Source of the DNA: Streptomyces sp. NBC_00224
GTDB taxonomy: Bacteria; Actinomycetota; Actinomycetes; Streptomycetales; Streptomycetaceae
Direction: 5' to 3'
Assembly: GCF_041435195.1 (NCBI RefSeq)
Contig: NZ_CP108106.1
Coordinates: forward strand, 2,418,001-2,482,000
DNA length: 64,000 bases
The position numbers and the translations under genes were made by a program. The notes below the pieces were generated by a model that was not told the origin of the DNA, made no database searches, and worked only from the letters and a program-made list of their open reading frames with translations. Shown in pieces: positions 51,188-59,836 of the stretch; positions within the stretch are counted from its first letter, which is position 1; every line of letters starts with the position of its first letter.

Positions 51188-52402
51188 ATGGACTTCGCAT
51201 TCGACGCACGGACCCAAGAGCTGCGCGGCAGGCTGCTCACCTTCATGGAGCAGTACGTCTACCCGGCCGAGACCACCGCGCACGAGCAGCGCCTCCTCCT
51301 GAAGTCGCCTTGGGACACGCCCGCCGTGGTGGCCGAGCTGAAGGCCGAGGCCCGCAGCCAGGGGCTGTGGAACCTGTTCCTGCCGGACGCCGAGCACGGC
51401 GCCGGGCTCACCAACCTCCAGTACGCGCCGCTCGCCGAGATCACCGGCCGCTCCCCGCACCTGGCGCCCACCGCCCTCAACTGCGCGGCACCGGACACCG
51501 GGAACATGGAGGTGCTCGCCCAGTTCGGCTCGGACGAGCAGAAGAAGCGGTGGCTGGAGCCGCTGCTTGCCGGGGAGATCCGCTCCGCGTTCGCGATGAC
51601 CGAGCCGGAGGTGGCCTCCTCGGACGCCACCAACATCGAGACCCGGATCGCCAGGGAAGGCGACGAGTACGTCATCACGGGCCGCAAGTGGTACATCTCC
51701 GGCGCGATGAACCCCGACTGCAAGATCTTCATCGTGATGGGCAAGACCGACCCGAGCAACGAGGACGTCCGCCGCCAGCAGTCGATGGTGCTGGTGCCGC
51801 GCGACACCCCGGGCGTCGAGGTCCGCCGCGCCATGCAGGTGTACGGGTACGAGGACCACTCGCACGGCGGCCACGCCGAGGTCGTCTTCCACGGGGCCCG
51901 GGTGCCCGTGGAGAACCTGGTGGGCGAGGAGGGCGGCGGCTTCGCCATCGCCCAGGCCCGCCTCGGGCCCGGCCGGATCCACCACTGCATGCGGCTGATC
52001 GGCATGGCCGAGCGGGCCATCGAGCTGATGTGCCGGCGGGCGGTGGCCCGGACCGCCTTCGGCAAGCCGATCGCCCAGCAGGGCGTGGTGCAGGAGTGGA
52101 TCGCGGACGCCCGCGTGGCGGTGGAGCAGCTGCGGCTGCTCGTCCTGAAGACCGCCTGGCTGATGGACACCGTGGGCAACCGCGGCGCCCACACCGAGAT
52201 CCAGGCCATCAAGATCGCCACGCCCCGGACGGTCCTCGACATCCTCGACAAGGCCGTCCAGGTCCACGGCGCGGGCGGCGTCAGCCAGGACTTCCCGCTC
52301 GCCGAGCTGTGGGCGGCGGCGCGGACGCTGCGCATCGCGGACGGCCCCGACGAGGTCCACCAGCGCTCGCTGGCCCGCCGGGAGCTGAAGAAGTACCTGT
52401 AG
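51188..52402 (+). CDS. Acyl-CoA dehydrogenase
   Basis: The 404-residue flavoenzyme is a full-length ACAD: FAMTEPEVASSDATNIETRI, IVMGKTDPSN, LGPGRIHHCMRLIGMAERAI, TAFGKPIAQQGVVQEWIADA and VQVHGAGGVSQDFPLAELWA. It introduces a trans-2,3 double bond in acyl-CoA using FAD. It forms an operon with the phosphotransferase-like gene and is convergent with the TetR gene (7 bases between the stops). Its CoA-ester substrate is not clear. Confidence 0.9.
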   Translation: MDFAFDARTQELRGRLLTFMEQYVYPAETTAHEQRLLLKSPWDTPAVVAELKAEARSQGLWNLFLPDAEHGAGLTNLQYAPLAEITGRSPHLAPTALNCAAPDTGNMEVLAQFGSDEQKKRWLEPLLAGEIRSAFAMTEPEVASSDATNIETRIAREGDEYVITGRKWYISGAMNPDCKIFIVMGKTDPSNEDVRRQQSMVLVPRDTPGVEVRRAMQVYGYEDHSHGGHAEVVFHGARVPVENLVGEEGGGFAIAQARLGPGRIHHCMRLIGMAERAIELMCRRAVARTAFGKPIAQQGVVQEWIADARVAVEQLRLLVLKTAWLMDTVGNRGAHTEIQAIKIATPRTVLDILDKAVQVHGAGGVSQDFPLAELWAAARTLRIADGPDEVHQRSLARRELKKYL

Positions 52403-52408
52403 TTCCGG

Positions 52409-53002
52409 CTACGGGCGCAGCGCCCGCAGCAGCAGGTCGGCGAGGTGGTCGGCGACCTGCTGCGGGGTGAGCGGGCCGTCCGGCCGGTACCAGGTGGACA
52501 GGTGGTGGACCGACCCGAAGTGGTAGTCCACCACCAGGTCGGCCGGGGTGGCCGTGGAGAAGACCCCGGCCGCCTGGCCCTCCTCGATCAGGGCCCGGAA
52601 CCGCTCGTGGTAGCGGCGCCGCTCCACCCGTACCTGCTTGTTCTTCTCGGGGCTGAGGTGGTGCATCGAGCGGAAGAAGATGGACGCGTCGTCGAGGTTG
52701 TCGATGGTGGTGACGACCACGTCGGCGGCCGCGTCGCGCAGCCGACGCTCGACCGGCGCGTCCGCGTCCGCGAAGGCGTCGAGCCGCTCCTGCTGGAGGC
52801 GCAGCACGCGCGCGTAGACCTCCTGGAGCAGGTCCTCCTTGGAGCCGAAGTAGTGATACAGCGCTCCCTTGGTGACGCCCGCCGCCTCGACGATCTCCTG
52901 GACCGAGGTCCTGTCGTACCCGTTCTCGGCGAAGAGGCGGGTGGCGGCGGCCAGCAGCCTCTGGGGGACGGGGGTGCCGCTCCCGTCCGTCGTCCTGGCC
53001 AT
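52409..53002 (-). CDS. TetR-family regulator of acyl-CoA locus
   Basis: The 197-residue regulator has a clear N-terminal helix-turn-helix (LLAAATRLFAENGYDRTSVQ, then EIVEAAGVTKGALYHYFGSK). The rest is a helical ligand domain. It lies in the middle of an acyl-CoA locus with matching palindromes at both outer promoters, so it probably represses both until an acyl-CoA ligand binds. ATG 53002 is preceded by GAGAGGCGG. It lies 46 bases after the CoA ligase on the same strand and may be in the same transcript. Confidence 0.88.
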   Translation of the reverse strand: MARTTDGSGTPVPQRLLAAATRLFAENGYDRTSVQEIVEAAGVTKGALYHYFGSKEDLLQEVYARVLRLQQERLDAFADADAPVERRLRDAAADVVVTTIDNLDDASIFFRSMHHLSPEKNKQVRVERRRYHERFRALIEEGQAAGVFSTATPADLVVDYHFGSVHHLSTWYRPDGPLTPQQVADHLADLLLRALRP

Positions 53003-53048
53003 GCCGTCGCCGCCTCTCTCCTGGTCCACCCGTTGCTTTTGCGCCGTT

Positions 53049-54701
53049 CTAGTGGCGGGAACGCAGTTCCCGTCTGAGGATCTTCCCACTCGCCGTCTTG
53101 GGAAGCTCCGCGAGTACCTCGACCTGCCGGGGATATTTGTACGCGGCCAGCCGCTCCTCGCAGTACGCGGAGAGCTCGCCGGGCGTGGCCTCGGCGCCGG
53201 GGCGCAGGCTCACGTACGCCTTGACGTTCTCGCCCCGGTACGGGTCGGGGACGCCGACGACGGCCGCCTCGCGCACCGCGGGGTGACCGTAGAGCACGTC
53301 CTCGACCTCGCGCGGCCACACCTTGAAGCCGGACGCGTTGATCATGTCCTTCTTGCGGTCGACGACGTAGAGCCAGCCGTCCCGGTCCATGAACCCGATG
53401 TCGCCGGTGCGCAGTTCGCCGTCCGGGAAGGTCTCGGCGGTGGCCTCGGGGCGGCGCCAGTAGCCGGGGACGACCTGCGGGCCGCGCACCACGATCTCGC
53501 CCTGCTCGCCGAAGGCCACCTCCTCGCCCTCCTCGTCGACGATCCGTACGACCGTCTCGGGGCCGGGCAGACCGACCGAGAGGGTCCCCGAGACCGGGTC
53601 GACCGGGGCCTCCCGCTCCGGCGGCACCGAGGCACAGGGGGCGGTGCACTCGGTCAACCCGTAGCCGTTGCGCAGATACGGGCCGAACGCCGCCCGGAAC
53701 TTCTCCACCAGCGCGGGCGGCACCGGTGCGCCGCCCGAGGAGATCACCCGGAAGGAGTCGAAGTGCTCGCGGGTGGCGCCGGGTGCGGCCGCGAGCGCCA
53801 TGAAGGCGGTGGAGGGGCCCACGGTGTACGCGGGCCGGTGCTCGGTGAAGGCGTCGAGGACCACACCGGGGTGGAAGCGGTAGGCCAGGATCAGCGTGCC
53901 CGCGTTGGCGACGCACGCGGCGAGCTGGCAGACCATGCCGGTGATGTGGAAGAGCGGGGCCAGCGCGAAGTAGCCCGCGCCCTCGGCTATCGGGTGGCCG
54001 GTGCGCTGGCGCTCGGCGTTGTAGGTGATGCCCCGGTGGGTGTTCATGGCCCCCTTGGGGGTGCCGCTGGTCCCCGAGGTGTAGCTGATCAACGCCGTGG
54101 CGTCGGGGGCGGGTTCGCGCCCGCCCGGCGCGGGCAGGCCCTGCCGGGCGACGGCCAGCAGGTCGTCGGTGTCGGCGGGGCGGGGCAGCCGCTCGAAGGC
54201 GAGCACGCGCGCGTCGTCGCGGCTCTGCAGGTCGAGCTCGCAGGCGGTGAGCGCGATCCGGACGGGCGAGGCGGCCGCGGTGTCCCGCAGATACGCCTCC
54301 CAGGCCCGGTCGGAGCAGATCAGCGCGGCGGCCTCGGAGTCGCCCAGGACGTGCCCGACCTCGGCCGACTTGTACATCGGGTTGAGCGGGACGACGGTCG
54401 CGCCCGCCTTCCAGGCGCCGAGCAGCGCGATCACGAAGTGCGGGGTGTTCTGGAGCATGATCGCGACCCGGTCGCCGGGCTTGAGGCCCCGGGCGGCGAG
54501 GTGGCCTGCCACCGAGTCGGAGAGCGCGTCGGTGTCGCGGTAGCTGAGCCGCCCGTCGAAGTAGGCGAGCGCGGTGCGGTCGGGGGCGCGCAGGACGGCC
54601 GCGCGGAAGGCGTGCACCACGCTCGCGGGCGGGCTGACCGGTGCCCGCTGGGCCTCGGTGAGCTGCCCGAGCCAGGGCTTGGCCGCGTAGCGGGAGGTCA
54701 T
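53049..54701 (-). CDS. Long/medium-chain acyl-CoA ligase
   Basis: The 550-residue AMP-forming ligase has the adenylation motifs YTSGTSGTPKGAMNTH, SSGGAPVPPALVE, NGYGLTECT, GELRTGDIGFMDRDGWLYVV followed by DRKKDMI, and PKTASGKILRREL with the catalytic lysine. It converts a carboxylic acid to its CoA thioester with ATP. It overlaps the SDR gene by four bases (ATGA), so they are coupled. Given the acyl-CoA dehydrogenase nearby, it probably activates a fatty or cholesterol-like side-chain acid. Confidence 0.9.
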   Translation of the reverse strand: MTSRYAAKPWLGQLTEAQRAPVSPPASVVHAFRAAVLRAPDRTALAYFDGRLSYRDTDALSDSVAGHLAARGLKPGDRVAIMLQNTPHFVIALLGAWKAGATVVPLNPMYKSAEVGHVLGDSEAAALICSDRAWEAYLRDTAAASPVRIALTACELDLQSRDDARVLAFERLPRPADTDDLLAVARQGLPAPGGREPAPDATALISYTSGTSGTPKGAMNTHRGITYNAERQRTGHPIAEGAGYFALAPLFHITGMVCQLAACVANAGTLILAYRFHPGVVLDAFTEHRPAYTVGPSTAFMALAAAPGATREHFDSFRVISSGGAPVPPALVEKFRAAFGPYLRNGYGLTECTAPCASVPPEREAPVDPVSGTLSVGLPGPETVVRIVDEEGEEVAFGEQGEIVVRGPQVVPGYWRRPEATAETFPDGELRTGDIGFMDRDGWLYVVDRKKDMINASGFKVWPREVEDVLYGHPAVREAAVVGVPDPYRGENVKAYVSLRPGAEATPGELSAYCEERLAAYKYPRQVEVLAELPKTASGKILRRELRSRH

Positions 54702-55471
54702 GCGCCGTCCGCCTCCCACTTCTGCTGGAGGTGGTTCATGGAGGTGAGCCAGCGGTCCGGATCGCCGGCCCGCGCGCCGTAGTAGCCGGCGACCTCCGGG
54801 TGCGGCAGCACCAGGAAGCGCTCCTCGGCCATCGCCTCGAAGAGCGCGTCGGCGACGGCCGCGGGCTCTATCGCGGTCGGCGCGAGCACCAGGTCCCCGG
54901 CCGAGCCGGTGGCGGCCAGCATGTCGGTGCGCACGCCCTGCGGGCAGATCGCGTGGACCTGGAGGCCCCGGTGCCGGTAGGTGAGCGAGAGCCACTCCGC
55001 GAAGGCGAGGGCGCCGTGCTTGGTGACGCTGTACGGGGCCGCGCCGATCATGGTGAGCAGCCCGGCCGCCGACACGGTCGACACGAACCGGCCGCCGCCG
55101 CGCTCCAGCCAGTCGGGCAGCAGCTCGCGGGCGGCGCGGACGTGGGCCATCACGTTGACGTCCCAGGCGGCCGCCCAGACGTCCTCGGGCGCGGCTTCGG
55201 AACCGCCGGAGCCCAGGCCCGCGTTGGCGCAGTAGACGTCGATGGTTCCGCCGAGGGCCTCGCGGGCGAGCGGGACGACGTCCGAGGCGTCCCCGGGGAC
55301 GGCGATCGCGCCGATCTCCTCGGCGGTCCTGCGGGCCTTGGCCTCGTCGAGGTCGTTGACGACGACCCGGGCGCCCTCCGCCGCGAATCTGCGCGCGAGC
55401 GCGGCGCCGATGCCGCCGCCCGCCCCGGTGACCACCACTGCCGCGCCCTGGACGCCCTGAACCGAACCCAT
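54698..55471 (-). CDS. Short-chain dehydrogenase/reductase
   Basis: The 257-residue SDR has the cofactor motif TGAGGGIGAALARR, NAG in CANAGLG, the catalytic serine in STVSAAGLL and YSVTKHG (Y-x3-K). In this operon a 3-hydroxyacyl-CoA dehydrogenase role is possible. ATG 55471 begins MGSVQGVQGAAVVVTGAG. It is the first gene of the minus-strand operon with the CoA ligase and TetR. The likely TetR operator lies 37 bases upstream. Confidence 0.88.
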   Translation of the reverse strand: MGSVQGVQGAAVVVTGAGGGIGAALARRFAAEGARVVVNDLDEAKARRTAEEIGAIAVPGDASDVVPLAREALGGTIDVYCANAGLGSGGSEAAPEDVWAAAWDVNVMAHVRAARELLPDWLERGGGRFVSTVSAAGLLTMIGAAPYSVTKHGALAFAEWLSLTYRHRGLQVHAICPQGVRTDMLAATGSAGDLVLAPTAIEPAAVADALFEAMAEERFLVLPHPEVAGYYGARAGDPDRWLTSMNHLQQKWEADGA

Positions 55472-55507
55472 CGAGAATCCGCCTCTCCATATGCCGACTG
55501 ATGTGCA

Positions 55508-55523
55508 GACTAACCAGTCGGTA
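55508..55523. promoter_or_regulatory. TetR-type operator candidate, right site
   Basis: GACTAACCAGTCGGTA, read on the minus strand, is TACCGACTGGTTAGTC, and it matches the left site TACCGACTGGTCGGTA in its first 11 bases. The second arm is imperfect. It lies upstream of the SDR start at 55471 and also between it and the divergent NamZ-like gene at 55637. Confidence 0.6.
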
Positions 55524-55636
55524 TGTACGGGCGGAAGGGGCCGTCGCGAACCGTCCCGTGCGGCTCGTTCCCCCTCGCACGCCCGCGCGCTAGCGTGCGT
55601 GGCCATGACACCGCGAGCGGCCGTGGAGGTACGCCG

Positions 55637-56887
55637 ATGAGCCTGTCCAGACGGGGCCTGCTGGCGGGGACGGGGACAGTGGCGGGCGCGGTGGTCACCG
55701 GCGCGGCCGCCTCCCCCGCCTCCGCCCACCACCTCCCCAAGCCCGTGCGGACCGGCTTCGACCGGCTGGCCGCCGACGGTTACCGGGCGCTGGAGGGCCG
55801 CAAGGTCGGGGTGGTCACCAACCCGACCGGGGTGACGGCGGACGTCCGGCACATCGTGGACGTCATGCACGCCGACCCGCGCGTGAACCTGGTCGCGGTG
55901 TTCGGGCCCGAGCACGGCTTCCGGGGCACCGCGCAGGCGGGCGGCTCCGAGGGGCGCTACGACGACCCGGCGACCGGGCTTCCGGTGTACGACACGTACG
56001 GCGTGAGCGGAGCGAAGCTCGCCGCCGTGTTCACCGCGTCGGGCGTGGACACGGTCGTCTTCGACATCCAGGACGTGGGCGCGCGCTTCTACACGTACAT
56101 CTGGACGCTCTACGACTGCATGGAGGCGGCCGCCCTCGCCGGGAAGCGGTTCGTCGTCCTGGACCGGCCGAACCCGGTGACCGGCCGGGCGGCTAGCGGA
56201 CCCGTGCTCGACAAGGCGTTCGCGACGTTCGTCGGGCGCGAGCCGATCGCGCAGGCGCACGGGATGACGGTGGGCGAGCTGGCGGGGCTCTTCGACGCCG
56301 AGTTCCTGGGCGGGCGCGTACGGGTGGAGACCGTACGGATGACGGGCTGGCGGCGTGACGGCTTCCACGACTCCACCGGACTGCCCTGGGTCCCGCCGAG
56401 CCCCAACATGCCGACTCCCGACACGGCACTCGTCTACGCGGGCACCTGCATGTTCGAGGGGACGAACCTCTCGGAGGGGCGCGGCACCACCCGCCCCTTC
56501 GAGCTGCTCGGCGCCGAGGGGATCGACGGGCGCTGGGCGGCCGCCGTGAACGCCCTGGAACTGCCGGGGGTCCGCTTCCGCGAGGCGTACTTCACGCCCA
56601 CCTTCTCCAAGTTCCAGGGAAAGACCGTCGGCGGCGTCCAACTCCACGTCCACGACCGCGAGTCGTACGACCCGGTACGCACCGGTGTCGCGCTCCTGGT
56701 GACGGCGAGGAAGGAGTGGAGCGGCTTCGCCTGGCGGGCGGACCACTGGATCGACAAGCTCACCGGGTCGGCGGCGGTGCGCACCCTCATCGACGCGGGC
56801 GCGGGCACCGACGAGGTGGTGGGCGCCTGGCAGACCGGGCTCACGGCGTTCCGCGCGACACGGGCGCGGTATCTGCTGTACCGGTGA
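55637..56887 (+). CDS. Secreted DUF1343 (NamZ-like) exo-N-acetylmuramidase
   Basis: The 416-residue protein begins with a twin-arginine-type signal (SRRGLLAGTGTVAGAVVTGA AAS... cleavage near ASAHH). The DUF1343 core contains KVGVVTNPTGVTADVRHIVD, FGPEHGFRGTAQAGG, IQDVGARFYTYIWTLYDCM, ERLNPV-like RPNPVTGR and FEGTNLSEGRGTTRPFELLG. NamZ enzymes remove terminal N-acetylmuramic acid from peptidoglycan fragments outside the cell. The start ATG 55637 has GGAGGT at 55625-55630. The following terminator at 56891 ends the transcript. Function follows the family; it has not been tested here. Confidence 0.85.
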   Translation: MSLSRRGLLAGTGTVAGAVVTGAAASPASAHHLPKPVRTGFDRLAADGYRALEGRKVGVVTNPTGVTADVRHIVDVMHADPRVNLVAVFGPEHGFRGTAQAGGSEGRYDDPATGLPVYDTYGVSGAKLAAVFTASGVDTVVFDIQDVGARFYTYIWTLYDCMEAAALAGKRFVVLDRPNPVTGRAASGPVLDKAFATFVGREPIAQAHGMTVGELAGLFDAEFLGGRVRVETVRMTGWRRDGFHDSTGLPWVPPSPNMPTPDTALVYAGTCMFEGTNLSEGRGTTRPFELLGAEGIDGRWAAAVNALELPGVRFREAYFTPTFSKFQGKTVGGVQLHVHDRESYDPVRTGVALLVTARKEWSGFAWRADHWIDKLTGSAAVRTLIDAGAGTDEVVGAWQTGLTAFRATRARYLLYR

Positions 56888-56890
56888 GGG

Positions 56891-56910
56891 CCCGGGGGAA
56901 AACCCCCGGG
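56891..56910. terminator. GC hairpin terminator
   Basis: CCCGGGGG (56891-56898) and CCCCCGGG (56903-56910) enclose AAAA just after the NamZ-like stop. Confidence 0.8.
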
Positions 56911-56967
56911 GGCGGACGGTGGCTGGCGGGATGGGCCCGGCCGCCACCCGGCCGACAGGCTGGGGCC

Positions 56968-58293
56968 ATGCATCTGTTCCACGACACACACCACCGTCTG
57001 CGCCAGGCCTTACTCCTGCTGCTCGGTCTGACGCTCGGCGTGTTCACGGCGGCCGCCCCGGGGGCCCGGGCCGCCGAACCCCCCACCCCGGAACGGCAGT
57101 TGGCGCGATCGGCACACCCCCTCGACGATCTGCGACCGCTCGGCCGCATGGTCGGCTCGGCGGACATCGTCGGCCTCGGCGAGGCGACGCACAACTCGCA
57201 CGAGTTCTTCGCGACCAAGCAGCGCGTGTTCCAGTACCTCGTCGAGAAGAAGGGCTTCACCACCTTCGCCCTGGAGACGGCCTGGTCCTCGGGGATGCGC
57301 GTCAACGACTACGTGCTGCGCGGCGAGGGCGACCCCGAGCGGATCGTGCGCGAGGAGTTCCAGAGCTCGTACGCGATGTGGGAGACCCGGGAGTACCTGG
57401 ACCTGATCCGCTGGATGCGCGGCTACAACCTGCACCACAGTCGCAAGGTCCAGTTCATGGGCGACGACATGGGGTACGCGGGCCCGGAGCTCTTCAGCAA
57501 GGTGACCGCGTACACCGCGAAGCGCTACCCCACGCTGCTGCCCCGCGTCACGGCGCTCTACAAGGCGTCCCGGCCCACCGCGGGCGTCGGCGACACCATG
57601 AACAGCACGCTCAAGCGCCCGCTCGCCGAGCGGAAGCGGCAGGCCGACGAGGTGCGCCGGGCCTATGAGCTGCTCGCCGCCCAGCGGCCCGGACCGGACC
57701 GGGCCGAGCACGCCTGGATCCTCCAGTACGCGCGCACCATCGCGCAGACCGGCGCCATGTGGGCGTTCGACTTCTTCGACGCGGACCAGCTCAAGGAGTC
57801 CCGGCTCTACCGGGACCGGATCATGGCCGAGAACACCGTGTGGTGGCAGCGCCAAACCGGGCACAAGATGCTGCTCTCCGCGCACAACGGCCATGTCGGG
57901 TACGCCCCGACGCTCAGCGCCGAGTACCCGAAGGTGCAGGGCGCCTTCATCCGGGAGGCGGTCGGCTCCGCGTACATGAACATCGGATTCACCTTCGGGC
58001 AGGGCTCGTTCAACGCGCTCGACCTGAACGACCCGGCCGAGCCGATCCGCGAGTTCACCGTCGGGCCGCACGAGCCGGGCAGCAACGAGGAGGTCCTCGA
58101 ACGCGTGTCGCCGCGCGACTACTACCTCGATCTGCGCAAGGTGGCGAAGCCGGCGAAGGACTGGCTGGGCACTTTCCGGCCGACGCGGTCCATCGGCAAC
58201 TCCTGGCCCCAGGACACCGACCAGATGCGGCTCGGACCCTCGTTCGACGTACTGGTGCACCTGCATCGGGTCACGGCGGCGCACCGGCTCTGA
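56968..58293 (+). CDS. Secreted erythromycin-esterase-like protein
   Basis: The 441-residue protein has a signal peptide (LRQALLLLLGLTLGVFTAAA, cleavage near ARAAE) and the erythromycin esterase family core: IVGLGEATHNSHEFFATKQR, FALETAWSSGMRVNDYVLRG, VQFMGDDMGYAGPE, AHNGHVGYAP and FTFGQGSF. EreA/EreB esterases act on macrolide lactones, but many secreted actinobacterial members have other, unknown substrates. The catalytic histidines (THNSHE) and glutamates are present. ATG 56968 fits the signal peptide start. Confidence 0.8.
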   Translation: MHLFHDTHHRLRQALLLLLGLTLGVFTAAAPGARAAEPPTPERQLARSAHPLDDLRPLGRMVGSADIVGLGEATHNSHEFFATKQRVFQYLVEKKGFTTFALETAWSSGMRVNDYVLRGEGDPERIVREEFQSSYAMWETREYLDLIRWMRGYNLHHSRKVQFMGDDMGYAGPELFSKVTAYTAKRYPTLLPRVTALYKASRPTAGVGDTMNSTLKRPLAERKRQADEVRRAYELLAAQRPGPDRAEHAWILQYARTIAQTGAMWAFDFFDADQLKESRLYRDRIMAENTVWWQRQTGHKMLLSAHNGHVGYAPTLSAEYPKVQGAFIREAVGSAYMNIGFTFGQGSFNALDLNDPAEPIREFTVGPHEPGSNEEVLERVSPRDYYLDLRKVAKPAKDWLGTFRPTRSIGNSWPQDTDQMRLGPSFDVLVHLHRVTAAHRL

Positions 58294-58412
58294 CCTCCTC
58301 CGATCTCACCCTTTCTGCGATGTCCTGCGTATGGTCAGCCCTCCGGTCCGGCGGGACGATGTGAGGCCTCAACCTCGCCCCATCGTCAGCGAACGGACCG
58401 GAGGGCCACGCC

Positions 58413-59729
58413 ATGCCCGACATCGGAGTCGAGCCATATCGGGAGATCACCTTCGACGCGGACGGCGACGCCGATCCGGCCGAGCGCGCGGCCCTCGCCG
58501 ATCTGAACGTCACCGATCTGGTGATGTTCTCGCACGGCTGGAACAACACCCCATCGGTCGCGACGGCCCTGTACCGCCACTTCTTCGCCCCCTTCCCCGG
58601 CCTGCTGGCCCAGTCGGGCCCGGCCGGGGCGCGGGTGCGCCTCGGATACGCGGGCATCGTCTGGCCCTCCATCCGCTTCGCCGACGAGCACATCCCGAAC
58701 TTCCCGCACGCCGCCCTGGGCGTGGAGCCGGGCCCGGGTCTGGACGCGGCGACCGTGGACGCGCTCAAGCGGGCGTTCCCCGGGCAGGAGGTGACCGTCG
58801 ACGCGCTGGCCCGGCTGCTCGGCGAACAGCCGGACTCGGAGGAGGCATTCCGCCAATTCGGGCTCCTCACCCGACAGTTGGTGGCGGATGACGTGGAATC
58901 GTCTGGCTTCGCCGCCGACACCGTGCATCACGGCGCGGGCGGCGCGACGCTCCTCACGGACGACATGCTCGGGCTGTGCCGGGAGTTCACGCTCGCCCTG
59001 TCCGACACCGGCATGCGGGTCGAACCGGGCCCGCCCGGCCCCTCGTTCTCGCTCGGCAACTCGCTCAAGCACCTGTGGCACGGCGCCAAGGAGGTGCTGC
59101 GGCAGACCACGTACTACGAGATGAAGCGCCGGTCGGGCAAGATCGGCCAGCTCGGGCTCGGGCCGCTGCTCGGCGAGCTCGCCCGGACCAGACCCACGCT
59201 GCGGATCCATCTGGTCGGGCACAGCCAGGGCGGGCGGCTGGTCGCGTTCGCGCTGAAGGGGCTGCCGGAGGAGGCGCGCAACATCAAGTCGGTGACCCTG
59301 CTCGAAGGGGCCTTCTCGCACTACGCGTTCGCCGAGCGGCTGCCGTCGGGGCTCGACGGGGCGGGCGCGCTCGCGGCGCTCCAGCGGCGGGTCGACGGCC
59401 CGGTGGTCTCCTGCTACTCGCGCTTCGACACCGCCCTCGGGGTGATCTACCCGCTGGCGTCGAAGCTCGCCGGGGACTACCGGGGGCTGCTGCAGCTCGA
59501 CCGCCGCTGGTGGGCGATCGGCCACGACGGCATCCAGTCGGTGGCGCCGTGCACCGAACTCACCCTGGCGGAGGTGCTGCGGGACGGCGTGCCCGACTCG
59601 GGGTGCGTGAGCGTGAACGCCGAGTCGGTGGTGCGCGCGGGCGGCCCGCCGTCGGGCGCCCACAGCGACATCTGCCATCCGGAACTGGCGAGGGTGGTAC
59701 TGGCGGCAGGACGGATCGCCTGCACCTGA
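58413..59729 (+). CDS. Alpha/beta hydrolase-like protein, lipase-type serine motif
   Basis: The 438-residue product has a nucleophile elbow GHSQGGRLV in IHLVGHSQGGRLVAFALKG, an N-terminal strand region VMFSHGWNNTPSVATALYRH and a late histidine-containing region GHDGIQSV. It appears cytoplasmic (no signal). Large insertions between the first strand and the elbow make it longer than a minimal alpha/beta hydrolase. Substrate unknown, likely lipid or ester. ATG 58413 follows GGAGG. It is convergent with the penicillin acylase, separated by a hairpin. Confidence 0.7.
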   Translation: MPDIGVEPYREITFDADGDADPAERAALADLNVTDLVMFSHGWNNTPSVATALYRHFFAPFPGLLAQSGPAGARVRLGYAGIVWPSIRFADEHIPNFPHAALGVEPGPGLDAATVDALKRAFPGQEVTVDALARLLGEQPDSEEAFRQFGLLTRQLVADDVESSGFAADTVHHGAGGATLLTDDMLGLCREFTLALSDTGMRVEPGPPGPSFSLGNSLKHLWHGAKEVLRQTTYYEMKRRSGKIGQLGLGPLLGELARTRPTLRIHLVGHSQGGRLVAFALKGLPEEARNIKSVTLLEGAFSHYAFAERLPSGLDGAGALAALQRRVDGPVVSCYSRFDTALGVIYPLASKLAGDYRGLLQLDRRWWAIGHDGIQSVAPCTELTLAEVLRDGVPDSGCVSVNAESVVRAGGPPSGAHSDICHPELARVVLAAGRIACT

Positions 59730-59734
59730 CAACC

Positions 59735-59772
59735 CCCCGCGCCCCTATCCCCCTTCCTTTAGGGGCGCGGGG
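59735..59772. terminator. Bidirectional hairpin between convergent genes
   Basis: CCCCGCGCCCCTA (59735-59747) pairs perfectly with TAGGGGCGCGGGG (59760-59772), 12-nt loop. It belongs to the same AGGGGCGCGGGG family of Streptomyces intergenic repeats as the element near 47265. It can terminate both genes. Confidence 0.85.
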
Positions 59773-59836
59773 CTGTGACATTTTGCGGCTCCGCCGCGTG
59801 GGCGCGACCAGCCCAAGACGGCCCGCAGCCAAGCAA

